Assembly: GCA_045595725.1 (NCBI GenBank)
Contig: JAZOAY010000150.1
Coordinates: forward strand, 1 to 20,806
Direction: 5' to 3'
Origin: SIG575 sp045595725
GTDB taxonomy: Bacteria > Bacillota > Clostridia > Oscillospirales > Acutalibacteraceae
DNA: 20,806 bases
A model generated the notes under the pieces. The model searched no databases. It worked only from the letters and a program-made list of their open reading frames with translations, and was not told the DNA's origin. Below, piece by piece: positions 1-7,593 of this stretch. The translations under genes and the position numbers were made by a program. The stretch's first letter is position 1, and every line of letters begins with the position of its first letter.

Positions 1-643
1 TGTATTTTATTCTGTTTTGAATATCCATTTTTGAAAATTCCAGAAGTTTGGAATATACCTTTTTTGGTGTTGAAAGGTGACGGATTCGTATTATTTGCAG
101 GGGATAAGAAATAATCTGCAAACCGTCTTCACCCATGAGCATAAAAGGTCTGGCTTTTTTCAAAACTTTCTTTCTGTTGAGACAGTTGGATGCTTTCGGT
201 TCAAGTCTTTTTTTATTTAGTAAGGCATCATAAAAAAGGTACCGAACAGGAAAGAGTATAACATCAGTCCAAATCCAAAGTTCTTCTCCCGCTTCATTTG
301 AGGGAAAGGAATAGACAGTCATATTTATGTTTATTGTGTCACCATCACTGAAGTTCTCAATACGATAAGCACATTCAGTAAAAAAATACATATCCCGCGC
401 AAATTTTTCTGCAGCGGAAACAAACTTATCTGCTAATTTGTCTTTTAATTTAGTACTGTCCGACGGTTTGAATGGAGGCATCATAGGGGTCAGAATTAAA
501 TCAAAGCTTTCGTCTGTAATATCTACTGAAAATGCTTTTTCAGAACCATCAGTTTCTGAATAGAAATACCTTGCTCCTGAGCTGTCATTTATTGTGATTC
601 TTACGCATCCGGGATGTCTTATTACAAAATTCAATCTTTTCAT
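1..643 (-). CDS. Hypothetical protein, partial (C-terminus beyond window)
   Basis: An open frame with no stop runs from an ATG at 643 to the left edge, giving at least 214 residues. I do not recognise the family. The protein has no signal peptide or membrane segment and opens MKRLNFVIRHPGCVRI, with mixed beta-strand-like stretches, then a Trp-rich patch (ELWIWTDV) and a Lys/Arg-rich segment (LNKKRLEP, LNRKKVLKKARPFM). The start ATG overlaps the TGA of the upstream SGNH hydrolase (ATGA at 643-640), and no Shine-Dalgarno lies before it, so translation is probably coupled to that gene. It is therefore the third gene of the operon starting near 2000. A role linked to the two hydrolases, such as ester or carbohydrate processing, is inference only. 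Confidence 0.7.
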   Translation of the reverse strand, partial: MKRLNFVIRHPGCVRITINDSSGARYFYSETDGSEKAFSVDITDESFDLILTPMMPPFKPSDSTKLKDKLADKFVSAAEKFARDMYFFTECAYRIENFSDGDTININMTVYSFPSNEAGEELWIWTDVILFPVRYLFYDALLNKKRLEPKASNCLNRKKVLKKARPFMLMGEDGLQIISYPLQIIRIRHLSTPKKVYSKLLEFSKMDIQNRIKY

Positions 644-1293
644 CTGTTGTAATCAAACTCACAATGCTTTAAAAATTCTCTTGCCATGAGAGTGGCACCC
701 ACCTGATTGGGATGAATTCTGTCCCAGGCAATGTAAGATGAATGACGGATTTTGCAGTAATCTTCATACATTTTCTGAAAATCAACAAAAATGCAACCGT
801 ATTTTTCTGCAAGTTCACGGCAGATTTCCACGTATTCATCCATTCTTTTTCTCATCATATCTTCTCTGAGAGGCTCCATTATGTACGGAGTGAGAATGAA
901 AATGCCTTTAACATTGTCTTTTACAGATAAAATCATTTTTTCAACGTTTTCTCTGTATTCATCGGGATAAACGTGAAGGTCGGGCATAGCAGGGCAGTCG
1001 AACTGTCTCCATACATCGTTGATGCCGATACAGATTGAAACCCAATCAGGGTTTAAAGACACAACGTCCCTGTCAAAACGTGAAAGTAAATCACGGCTTG
1101 TGTTACCCGAAGTGCCTGAGTTTGTAACTCTTACTTTGATTTCAGGATAGTAAACTGCAAGCATGTTTTCAATAACTCTTACATAACTTCTGCCAACGTT
1201 GTCAAAAAGTCCTTCTCCTACAGGCTGTTCGCTTCCCATATCTGTAACGGAGTCACCTGCAAAAATAATTCTGTCCATATTTTCAAAAATCAC
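640..1293 (-). CDS. SGNH/GDSL-family hydrolase
   Basis: This 217-residue cytoplasmic-type protein carries all SGNH blocks. Block I is GDSVTDMG with nucleophile Ser15. Block II is SGTSGNT, with oxyanion Gly at about 60-63. Block III is GIND with Asn92. Block V is DRIHPN with Asp191 and His194. Members are serine esterases, lipases or deacetylases; carbohydrate O-acetyl esterases of this size are common, but the substrate cannot be read from sequence. The chosen start is a GTG at 1293, one base after the stop of the preceding SGNH gene. AGAAGGA lies about 8 bases upstream of it, whereas the later ATG (codon 6) has no ribosome site. No signal peptide is visible. It is the middle gene of a three-gene operon. 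Confidence 0.88.
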   Translation of the reverse strand: MIFENMDRIIFAGDSVTDMGSEQPVGEGLFDNVGRSYVRVIENMLAVYYPEIKVRVTNSGTSGNTSRDLLSRFDRDVVSLNPDWVSICIGINDVWRQFDCPAMPDLHVYPDEYRENVEKMILSVKDNVKGIFILTPYIMEPLREDMMRKRMDEYVEICRELAEKYGCIFVDFQKMYEDYCKIRHSSYIAWDRIHPNQVGATLMAREFLKHCEFDYNR

Positions 1294-1294
1294 T

Positions 1295-1984
1295 TTATTT
1301 TCCTTCTTCCATTATAGTTTCATATAATTTGTCAGCAAAAAGCTGGTGCATTTCTTTCACAGGATGATTTATTCTGTTTGCAAGGAGCAGGGTGGTGTCC
1401 TCTGTTTCAGAAAGCTTTTTCCATTCCGAATAACAGTCGCATACAGTTGCGCCAATTTCTTTTGCAAGGTTTACTGCTGAGTAAATATAATCATCCATTC
1501 TGCCTGAATTCTGATAATCTGCAGTAACTTTTGCATATTCAAGGTATTTTTCTGCGGTGTCATCTGCAACATAAGTGTTGAGCATGTTGGGAGTCATGAA
1601 AATTATGTTAACATTTCTTCTGATGCACTCAATAAAAATAGTTTTCAGAGAATCAAGATATTCTTCTCTGTTTCCGTTTACGTCGTTAAGACCGAAACAG
1701 ACAATAACTAAGTCGGGATTGTGGTTGAAGACGCCATTTTCAAGCCTTTTCAGAGCAAAAGAAGCGGTTGTACCGCCGATAGCGGAACAAATCATATTAA
1801 CGGGAATTTGGTTATTAAGAGTGTTCAGTTTTTTCTTCAACCTGTTCCAATAAACGCTTTCGTAGTCACAGTCGTCAATAATTGCCCCCTGAGAAATACT
1901 GTCTCCCAAAATCACTATATTCACAGGTCCGTATTTGCAAAGCCCTTTGTTATCAAGTAAAATTTTTTCTTTTACTTTCATCAT
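1295..1984 (-). CDS. SGNH/GDSL-family hydrolase, atypical catalytic block V
   Basis: This 229-residue protein is the first gene of a minus-strand operon. Block I is ILGDSISQG with Ser29, block II is AIGGTT (about 69-73), and block III is FGLNDVNG with Asn100. The C-terminal block reads NRINHP. His207 is present, but the position three residues before it, normally the catalytic Asp of DxxH, is Arg204, with Asn203 beside it. The enzyme may use another acid or work as a Ser-His dyad. It has no signal peptide. The start is the first of two tandem ATGs (1984 and 1981); AAAGGCGGTGA precedes both, so either may be used. The second SGNH gene follows after one base. They are not close copies, so this looks like an old duplication or two separate activities. 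Confidence 0.85.
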   Translation of the reverse strand: MMKVKEKILLDNKGLCKYGPVNIVILGDSISQGAIIDDCDYESVYWNRLKKKLNTLNNQIPVNMICSAIGGTTASFALKRLENGVFNHNPDLVIVCFGLNDVNGNREEYLDSLKTIFIECIRRNVNIIFMTPNMLNTYVADDTAEKYLEYAKVTADYQNSGRMDDYIYSAVNLAKEIGATVCDCYSEWKKLSETEDTTLLLANRINHPVKEMHQLFADKLYETIMEEGK

Positions 1985-2001
1985 TTCACCGCCTTTCTGT
2001 C

Positions 2002-2030
2002 ATTATAACATCTGAAAGTGAAAATATCAA
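2002..2030 (-). promoter_or_regulatory. Sigma-A-type promoter of the SGNH hydrolase operon
   Basis: On the minus strand, TTGATA (2030-2025) is followed by a 17-base spacer and a perfect TATAAT (2007-2002). TG lies one base before the -10, giving an extended -10. It sits about 20 bases before the start codon at 1984 and after the anti-sigma stop at 2050, so the three-gene operon can be transcribed separately from the sigma pair. Confidence 0.75.
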
Positions 2031-2049
2031 CGGGATTGTAAATTATAAT

Positions 2050-3174
2050 TTATCTGTGTGTTGATGACTCTGACGTGCCTACGGTAACAGGCTGCTCGGT
2101 TATTGCACCGTTATAAACAACTTGCTGTTCTGTGGTTGCAACTAATCGTTTACCCTCATAATTCATAACAACATAATCAATGAAATTATTTGCTTTCTTT
2201 TTACCGATAAAGAAATAATAATCTCTGTTCAGAACACGTACGGTAAGGTATCCAGCAGGGTCAACTATAAAGCAACAGTCTGTGATTTTGTAAGCCGGAT
2301 ATATGGGGTCAATTGTAAAATGAACTACAAAGTTTGAAGTCGAAACTACATATTGCTCTTCAAAAACAGGCAACTGTTTGTCGTCAAGAAGTTTTTCAAA
2401 AACCGCATTTTTTTCAATAGGCTTGTATTTTATTGCAGAGTAATCAGGAGTGTCATCAAGATTATACAATGATTTTGATATTGAGATATTTTCTTCAAGA
2501 CTGAGTTTTTCAATGATTTCACCAAGAGTTCCGAATTTACAATTGGGATTTGTATAGACGAAATATTTATTGTTTTCTTCAAATTTCACTGCAACTGCAC
2601 AAGTTTTGTCAATTGTTTTTATCGAAAAAATTTCTGCATCCTTTGTGTAGGTTTTCTGGTTGTACAGGTCAGTACCTTTTGCGGTTGTGTCAGCAATTTT
2701 TTTACCTAAAAGTGAAACTAATATTTCCGTATTAGTGTTTTCATATGTGTCATTCTCAAATTTTATATACGAATATTGTTGATTGACATCCAACTTTTTC
2801 CAGTAATCTTTTTCAAGAGGTTTGCAAATACCTTCTATTACTGTTGTTTCAAATTGGTTTCCGATTTCAGGAAAAATTTCTGTTACATTTTCTTCACTTG
2901 AAAGAATTTCTTCTACTGTTTCTGTTATTCCTTCTCCTGTTTCAGTTGTATTTTCTCCTACGGTTTTTACGGTTGTTTCTTCTTCAGAGATAAACTGTGA
3001 CGATATGGCTTTACTAAGAGGAATTGCAATTGAGACAAGAATTGCAAAGCAGGCTACTGCTGCAATCCATTTGATTTTGATTATTTTACTTTTTTTCTTC
3101 AATCCGGGTCTTACTTCATTTATAAATTTATCTTCGATTTCATTCAAAGCATCAAGCAACTTTTTTTCTTTCAT
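2050..3174 (-). CDS. Putative membrane-bound anti-sigma factor
   Basis: This 374-residue protein has a short, charged cytoplasmic N-terminus (1-33). One transmembrane segment follows at about 36-55 (WIAAVACFAILVSIAIPLSK), and the rest is predicted to be extracytoplasmic: first a Thr/Glu-rich linker (about 60-110), then a Lys/Tyr/Phe-rich folded region. I do not recognise the outer domain. The call rests on topology and position: its ATG overlaps the TGA of the ECF sigma gene (ATGA at 3174-3171), with GGAAGGTG as ribosome site. The N-terminus has no zinc-binding HxxxCxxC motif, so it is not a canonical ZAS anti-sigma factor. Inferred role: holding the sigma factor at the membrane and releasing it on an external signal. 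A sensor or regulator other than an anti-sigma factor remains possible. Confidence 0.65.
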   Translation of the reverse strand: MKEKKLLDALNEIEDKFINEVRPGLKKKSKIIKIKWIAAVACFAILVSIAIPLSKAISSQFISEEETTVKTVGENTTETGEGITETVEEILSSEENVTEIFPEIGNQFETTVIEGICKPLEKDYWKKLDVNQQYSYIKFENDTYENTNTEILVSLLGKKIADTTAKGTDLYNQKTYTKDAEIFSIKTIDKTCAVAVKFEENNKYFVYTNPNCKFGTLGEIIEKLSLEENISISKSLYNLDDTPDYSAIKYKPIEKNAVFEKLLDDKQLPVFEEQYVVSTSNFVVHFTIDPIYPAYKITDCCFIVDPAGYLTVRVLNRDYYFFIGKKKANNFIDYVVMNYEGKRLVATTEQQVVYNGAITEQPVTVGTSESSTHR

Positions 3175-3731
3175 ATCTGAACACCTTCCTTTTCTAAAAA
3201 TATTCTGAGATTTTCTCTTGTTCTCATAAGACTCATTTTAACCTTGCTTTCAGTAAAATCATTTTCTTCTGCAATTTCTCTTATCGGCATCATATACCAG
3301 TATCTTTGCAAAAAGATTTTTCTGTTTTCTTTTGATAAAGTTTGCAGGAAACAGTTGAGATTTTCAATCAACTGCAGTTTGTCAACTTCATTTTCTGCAG
3401 ATGATGGAGAGGGGATACATTCGTGCAATTCTTCGAGCACAAGTGATACAGTATTACTTCCTCTTTTCTTTGCAGATTTTTTATCAAGGATATCAAAGGC
3501 AAGGTTTTTTGTGATTTTGCCAAGAAAAGTTGACAATTTTTCAGGCTTATGGGGTGGAATGGAATTCCACGCTTTTATGTATGTATCGTTTACACATTCT
3601 TCCGAATCTTCTTTATTTCCGAGAATGTTGTGTGCTATAAAAAAACAATATTTTCCGTATTTCTTTTCACTTGCTTCAATTGCTTTTTCGTTTCTTTTAA
3701 AATACAAAGCAACAATTTCTCTGTCATCCAT
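3171..3731 (-). CDS. ECF-type RNA polymerase sigma factor
   Basis: This 186-residue sigma-70-family protein has two DNA- and core-binding regions. Region 2 (about 20-85) includes ILGNKEDSEECVNDTYIKAWN and the following WNSIPP-to-DILDKK stretch. Region 4 (about 120-180) has a helix-turn-helix around LPF-like SKENRKIFLQRYW and IREIAEENDFTESKVKMSLMRTRENL. There is no region 1 or 3, as usual for group IV factors. I chose the ATG at 3731 rather than an in-frame one at 3782, because a strong AGGAGGT lies 7-8 bases before 3731 and would otherwise be coding. It directs RNA polymerase to a small regulon, here unknown. The overlapping downstream gene is its probable anti-sigma factor. A TACAAT-like -10 on the minus strand (3811-3806) with upstream TG may be its housekeeping promoter. 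Confidence 0.9.
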   Translation of the reverse strand: MDDREIVALYFKRNEKAIEASEKKYGKYCFFIAHNILGNKEDSEECVNDTYIKAWNSIPPHKPEKLSTFLGKITKNLAFDILDKKSAKKRGSNTVSLVLEELHECIPSPSSAENEVDKLQLIENLNCFLQTLSKENRKIFLQRYWYMMPIREIAEENDFTESKVKMSLMRTRENLRIFLEKEGVQI

Positions 3732-3806
3732 TATATAACCTCCTGCCTGAAATTTTTTAAAAGGCCTTTCACTCTGATACACGGAAAAACTTTTCTTTCG
3801 TCACTA

Positions 3807-3835
3807 TTGTACCATAAATTTTTTTATGATAAAAT
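3807..3835 (+). promoter_or_regulatory. Probable promoter of sfsA-nudix
   Basis: TTGTAC (3807-3812), a 17-base spacer and TAAAAT (3830-3835) with an extended-10 TG lie about 20 bases before the sfsA start. The -35 box overlaps a minus-strand TACAAT (3811-3806) pointing at the sigma gene, so the two transcripts may compete. A 13-bp palindrome, TTTTAT-G-ATAAAA, covers 3822-3834. Confidence 0.55.
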
Positions 3836-3853
3836 ATCCGAGAGGTGAAAAGA

Positions 3854-4534
3854 ATGACATACGAAAACATTGTAAAAGGTGAATTTCTGTCGCGTCCCAA
3901 CAGATTTATTGCAAAAGTTCTGATTGACGGAAATGAAGAAACGGTACATGTTAAAAACACAGGCAGATGCCGTGAACTTCTTACAGACAGAGCAGAAGTG
4001 TTTCTTTCTTTTTCATCAAATCCCCAAAGGAAAACAAAGTACGATTTGGTTGCTGTCAGAAAAGGCGAAAAACTTATCAACATGGACTCTCAGATTCCCA
4101 ATGATGTTGCAGAAGAATATCTGAAAAAGGGAAGTTTATTTTCTGAAAAAGCAGTAATTAGAAGAGAAGTAACCCACGGAAAATCACGTTTTGATTTTTA
4201 TATTGAAGATGGAGACGAAAAGATTTTTCTTGAAGTGAAAGGCGTAACCCTTGAAAATAAAGGCATTGCAATGTTTCCCGATGCCCCCACGGAAAGGGGA
4301 GTAAAACATATAAATGAACTCATTGCTCTTGCATCGCAGGGGTATAAAGCGTATGTACTTTTTGTAATTCAGATGGAAAATGTTTTTCTTTTTAAGCCCA
4401 ACGATGTAACTCACAAAGCATTCGGTGATGCATTGAGAGAAGCAAAAAATTCAGGTGTGAATATTATTGCAATGAATTGTAAAGTCACAGAAAATTCGAT
4501 TGAAATGTTAAAGGAAATTGAGGTGGAGTTATGA
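3854..4534 (+). CDS. sfsA: SfsA family protein (sugar fermentation stimulation protein homolog)
   Basis: This 226-residue protein matches SfsA along its full length. The N-terminal OB-like part includes GEFLSRPNRFIAKV, VHVKNTGRC and DSQIPNDVAEE. The C-terminal part includes THGKSRFDFYI, FLEVKGVTLE, MFPDAPTERGVKHINEL and VLFVIQM. SfsA was named for an E. coli effect on maltose metabolism and binds DNA non-specifically. Its C-terminal half resembles PD-(D/E)xK nucleases, and the RFDFYI/FLEVKG residues fit such a site; the true biochemical role is unsettled. I chose the ATG at 3854 because GAGGTGA sits 5-6 bases before it. The alternative GTG at 3845 lies inside that ribosome site. Its TGA overlaps the Nudix ATG (ATGA at 4531), so the two are translationally coupled. 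Confidence 0.93.
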   Translation: MTYENIVKGEFLSRPNRFIAKVLIDGNEETVHVKNTGRCRELLTDRAEVFLSFSSNPQRKTKYDLVAVRKGEKLINMDSQIPNDVAEEYLKKGSLFSEKAVIRREVTHGKSRFDFYIEDGDEKIFLEVKGVTLENKGIAMFPDAPTERGVKHINELIALASQGYKAYVLFVIQMENVFLFKPNDVTHKAFGDALREAKNSGVNIIAMNCKVTENSIEMLKEIEVEL

Positions 4535-4929
4535 GAGATGTAGCAACGGCAGTTATTTTCAAAGAGGGAAAAATCCTTATCTGTCAGAGACCTCCCCATA
4601 AAGGCAATGCACTTAAATGGGAATTTGTAGGCGGTAAAAGAGAAGAAGGAGAAACCCTTGAAGAAACTCTTATCAGGGAATGTAAAGAAGAACTTGACGT
4701 TACAGTTGAAGTCGGTGAAAAAATTATGGACGTCGTTCATGCGTATCCTGATGAGACTTACCGTATAACAATTTTCCATGCGGAAATCACAGAGGGTACA
4801 CCGAAACTCCTTGAACACGTTGATATGAAATGGATAAACCCGTGTGACATTGACACATATGATTTCTGTACCGCAGATACAGAAATTTTAAAGAAGGTCA
4901 AAGAGTTAGATGGTGAAGATAAATTATAG
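4531..4929 (+). CDS. Nudix hydrolase, MutT-like (8-oxo-dGTP diphosphatase type)
   Basis: This 132-residue single-domain Nudix protein has a complete Nudix box at about 34-57: GGKREEGET, then RECKEELDV, matching GX5EX7REUXEEXGU except that the late Gly is Asp. Length and the opening VATAVIFKEGKILICQRP resemble MutT/NudG enzymes. Those hydrolyse oxidised nucleoside triphosphates (8-oxo-dGTP or 5-substituted dCTP) to monophosphates to avoid mutation; the exact substrate is not readable. The protein is cytoplasmic. Its ATG overlaps the sfsA stop, and GGTGGAG inside the end of sfsA serves as ribosome site. There is no clear terminator after it. Confidence 0.9.
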   Translation: MRDVATAVIFKEGKILICQRPPHKGNALKWEFVGGKREEGETLEETLIRECKEELDVTVEVGEKIMDVVHAYPDETYRITIFHAEITEGTPKLLEHVDMKWINPCDIDTYDFCTADTEILKKVKELDGEDKL

Positions 4930-5011
4930 GGGACCTCTAAAAACTCCTTGCATTTTTAAGGGCGACCGAAACCGCGGATGCAAACCTATAAATTATAAAT
5001 TTATACGTATA
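4930..5011 (+). other. Intergenic segment with GC-rich island and AT inverted repeat
   Basis: Between the Nudix stop and the next promoter lies a segment unlike its flanks. It starts with GGGGACCTCTAAAAACTCC and contains a GC-rich core (GGGCGACCGAAACCGCGG, 4960-4977) flanked by the short inverted pair TTGCAT (4948-4953) and ATGCAA (4978-4983). A perfect 8-3-8 inverted repeat, TATAAATT-ATA-AATTTATA, follows at 4987-5005. No open frame fits here. It may be a remnant of a small mobile repeat plus an operator-like site; neither is proven. Confidence 0.35.
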
Positions 5012-5040
5012 TTGAATTGAAAATAAAATTGTGATATACT
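5012..5040 (+). promoter_or_regulatory. Promoter of the secreted M14 peptidase gene
   Basis: TTGAAT (5012-5017), a 17-base spacer and TATACT (5035-5040) precede the ribosome site GAGGTGGG and the ATG at 5074. The AT inverted repeat at 4987-5005 lies just upstream of the -35. Confidence 0.7.
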
Positions 5041-5073
5041 AAAATAAATAATATAATCAGTTGAGGTGGGTAA

Positions 5074-7506
5074 ATGAAAAGGGTATTATCAATATTTTTG
5101 TGTATGGTAACTTTTGTTTCATGTTTTTCTCTTACGGTGTTTGCTGCTGATAAATTCAATTTAAAGGCAGAAACAGTATCTGCAACTTCCGTCAAACTTA
5201 CATGGGATGAATATGACGGAGTCAGTAATTATCACGTTTACAGAAGCACATCTGAAACAGAAAAATTTGAGCAGATTGCCTCTGTGAGAAATGAAAAGTA
5301 TACCGATAAAGAGGTTGATGACAACACGGTTTACTATTACAAGGTACGCGGTTCAACAGGTTCTGTTTTCAAGTCTTATTCAGAATATTCTGAAACCGTA
5401 AAAGTTCAGACACAGGAAAAACCTGAACTCAAGCTTAATAAAACCTATATCAAACCCGGTGCAGGGGAGACGTTTCAGCTTGAAGCTGCAAACGGTCTGA
5501 AACCTGTTTATTCTTCCGACAACATTTCTGTAGCAACAGTAGATGAAAACGGCAAAATTACCGCAATCAAAAAAGGTGTTGCAATTATTACTGCAGAATG
5601 TGGCGGTGCCGTTGCAAAGTGTGAAGTTGATGTAAGAAACACACCGAAAACCATAAGCCTCGGCAGAAAAACACTTACTTTAGGTGTGGGAGAAGTTTAC
5701 AAGTTTGATATTTCATCAGACAAAGGTTCGGCTTCATATTCAAATAAATATGTTTCAAGTAAAGAAACTGTGGCAACGGTTGATGCATCACGTAATGTAA
5801 CTGCACTCAAACCCGGTAAAACCACAATCACAATGACCTCATATAACGGTCTTACAACAACATGCGTTGTGACTGTTAAAAACGCACCTGAGAGCGTAAG
5901 ACTTAATTATGAAACTGCAACAATTCCCATTGGTGGAACAGTTGACCTTGACAGTTTTGTTAATGACGGTGCAGGGGCATATCTGAAAAAATATACTACA
6001 GATAAACCTGAGATCCTGAAAATCGGCAAAGCAGGTCTTATCACCGGTCTTAAAGAGGGTGAGGGAGTTATAACTCTCACAACTTATAACGATTTGAAAG
6101 CAACTTGTAAGATTAAGGTTGTGGATGCACCTGAGAAGATAGAATACAGTAAAGAGAAAATTACAATCGGTGTTGGTGAAGAATACAAAAATGAAGTTGT
6201 AATCAAAGGCGGTTCTGATGCACACAAGGATACCCTTGAATATTTCACATCTGATAAGTCTGTTGCGATTGTTTCAACAAAAGGTGTAATCAAAGGCGTA
6301 AAAGCCGGTACTGCGGAAATTCTTGCAAAAACTCCGACAGGTCTTAAAGCAATATGTATAGTTACAGTTAAAAATGCTCCTGCCTCAGTTTCAATAAATG
6401 TAACAAAGAAAACTATTTTCCTTGCAGATACCTATAAACTCAAGGCAACATTGCCGAAAAATACGGCATCAATGCAGAATACTTGGACTTCAAGTAACCC
6501 TGAAGTTGCAACGGTAGATGAAAAAGGTGTTGTTACACCTCATAGTAAGGGTACAACAAAAATAACGTTTACTACCTTTAACGGAGTAAACGTTTCGAGT
6601 GAAATCAGCACGATGATTGTAAAATATAAAAAGGCATATACTGCCGCACAGGTAAGAAAAGATGTTGCTTTGCTTGCGGAAACTTACCCCGAACTTATTA
6701 ACACAGAGGTTGTGGGACATTCTGTAAAAGGTTCTCCGATTCCACTTGTGAAACTCGGCAAAGGTGACAGAAAAGCACTTATCACGGCAGGTATTCATGC
6801 ACGTGAATATCTGACTACTGCTTTTACAATGCGATGTATTGAAGAATATGCAGAAGCATACTATTCAAAAACAGGTAAATACGGCGGATATAACATGGTG
6901 GAAATGCTTGATGAATACACGTTATACATTGTGCCTATGATGAATCCTGATGGACTTGATATTGTTACAAACGGAAAGAAAACACTTTACGACAAGTCAA
7001 AGAAGGATATAAACTACAAGCGTAACGCAAATGGTGTTAACCTTAACAGAAACTTCCCCTTTGAATGGGATAAAATAACAACAGGTCACAATGTCAATGA
7101 CGATGAGGCATACAGAGGAAAATCAGCAGCTTCAGAACCTGAAACACAGGCAATGATGACTCTCTGTGAAATTCACGATTTTGAGTGGATGTATTCAATG
7201 CACCTTTACGGTAACAATATTTACTGGAGAGACAAAGTAAACGGAGTTATCCCCGGTGACGAAGCATTGGTAAATAAACTGAACAAAGTCTGCGGATTTG
7301 TTATTTCTCCTTCATCTACCGATGTCAACAGTTATGGAGGAGGTTTTGAAAACTGGTTCAGACAGACTTATAAGAAACCCGGTTTCTGTGTTGAACTTGT
7401 TCCTCTTGATCAAAATTATCGTTATGAAATTGAAAGAACAAAAGATTTCAATAATCTTACAAATTGGTCAAAAACAAAATATGCTTTCATTCAGGGAATG
7501 ATTTGA
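5074..7506 (+). CDS. Secreted M14 zinc carboxypeptidase with FN3 and five Ig-like (Big_2) domains
   Basis: This 810-residue exported protein has a signal peptide (1-24, cleavage near VFA-AD). A fibronectin type III domain (about 29-113) follows, then five tandem bacterial Ig-like domains starting near 117, 190, 271, 352 and 435; these share VATVDENGKITAIKKG-type cores. The C-terminal M14 peptidase domain (about 520-810) has zinc ligands His575 and Glu578 (HARE) and His710 (MHLYG). Asn658-Arg659 (LNRNF) bind the substrate carboxylate, Tyr754 is a candidate for the capping Tyr, and Glu774 (VELVP) is the catalytic base. Relatives trim C-terminal residues from peptides or cut gamma-D-glutamyl-diamino acid bonds in peptidoglycan stems; the wall is a plausible target. 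There is no LPXTG or membrane anchor. The gene is monocistronic between its own promoter and terminator. Confidence 0.92.
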   Translation: MKRVLSIFLCMVTFVSCFSLTVFAADKFNLKAETVSATSVKLTWDEYDGVSNYHVYRSTSETEKFEQIASVRNEKYTDKEVDDNTVYYYKVRGSTGSVFKSYSEYSETVKVQTQEKPELKLNKTYIKPGAGETFQLEAANGLKPVYSSDNISVATVDENGKITAIKKGVAIITAECGGAVAKCEVDVRNTPKTISLGRKTLTLGVGEVYKFDISSDKGSASYSNKYVSSKETVATVDASRNVTALKPGKTTITMTSYNGLTTTCVVTVKNAPESVRLNYETATIPIGGTVDLDSFVNDGAGAYLKKYTTDKPEILKIGKAGLITGLKEGEGVITLTTYNDLKATCKIKVVDAPEKIEYSKEKITIGVGEEYKNEVVIKGGSDAHKDTLEYFTSDKSVAIVSTKGVIKGVKAGTAEILAKTPTGLKAICIVTVKNAPASVSINVTKKTIFLADTYKLKATLPKNTASMQNTWTSSNPEVATVDEKGVVTPHSKGTTKITFTTFNGVNVSSEISTMIVKYKKAYTAAQVRKDVALLAETYPELINTEVVGHSVKGSPIPLVKLGKGDRKALITAGIHAREYLTTAFTMRCIEEYAEAYYSKTGKYGGYNMVEMLDEYTLYIVPMMNPDGLDIVTNGKKTLYDKSKKDINYKRNANGVNLNRNFPFEWDKITTGHNVNDDEAYRGKSAASEPETQAMMTLCEIHDFEWMYSMHLYGNNIYWRDKVNGVIPGDEALVNKLNKVCGFVISPSSTDVNSYGGGFENWFRQTYKKPGFCVELVPLDQNYRYEIERTKDFNNLTNWSKTKYAFIQGMI

Positions 7507-7507
7507 C

Positions 7508-7551
7508 AAAAACCTCCTTAACAGATTTCATAATCTGTTAAGGAGGTTTTT
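7508..7551 (+). terminator. Strong intrinsic terminator after the M14 peptidase gene
   Basis: A perfect 20-bp inverted repeat (7508-7527 and 7532-7551) with a TCAT loop begins one base after the stop codon. The GC core is CCTCCTTAACAG/CTGTTAAGGAGG and the arms end in A5/T5, so it could also work for the convergent minus-strand transcript. Confidence 0.9.
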
Positions 7552-7593
7552 AAAATACACTGTACACTACTGAATACTGATTTGCCTGACAAA

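Noticed and set aside
1575..1853. Plus-strand open frame inside the first SGNH gene
   Set aside because: It is the antisense of conserved catalytic blocks and has no ribosome site.
3732..3782. Longer sigma-factor start at 3782
   Set aside because: The extra 17 codons contain the AGGAGGT ribosome site for the ATG at 3731, and the family normally starts at that ATG.
3769..4083. Minus-strand open frame of 104 codons overlapping sfsA and its promoter region
   Set aside because: It is antisense to the well-supported sfsA gene, has no good ribosome site and looks like no known protein.
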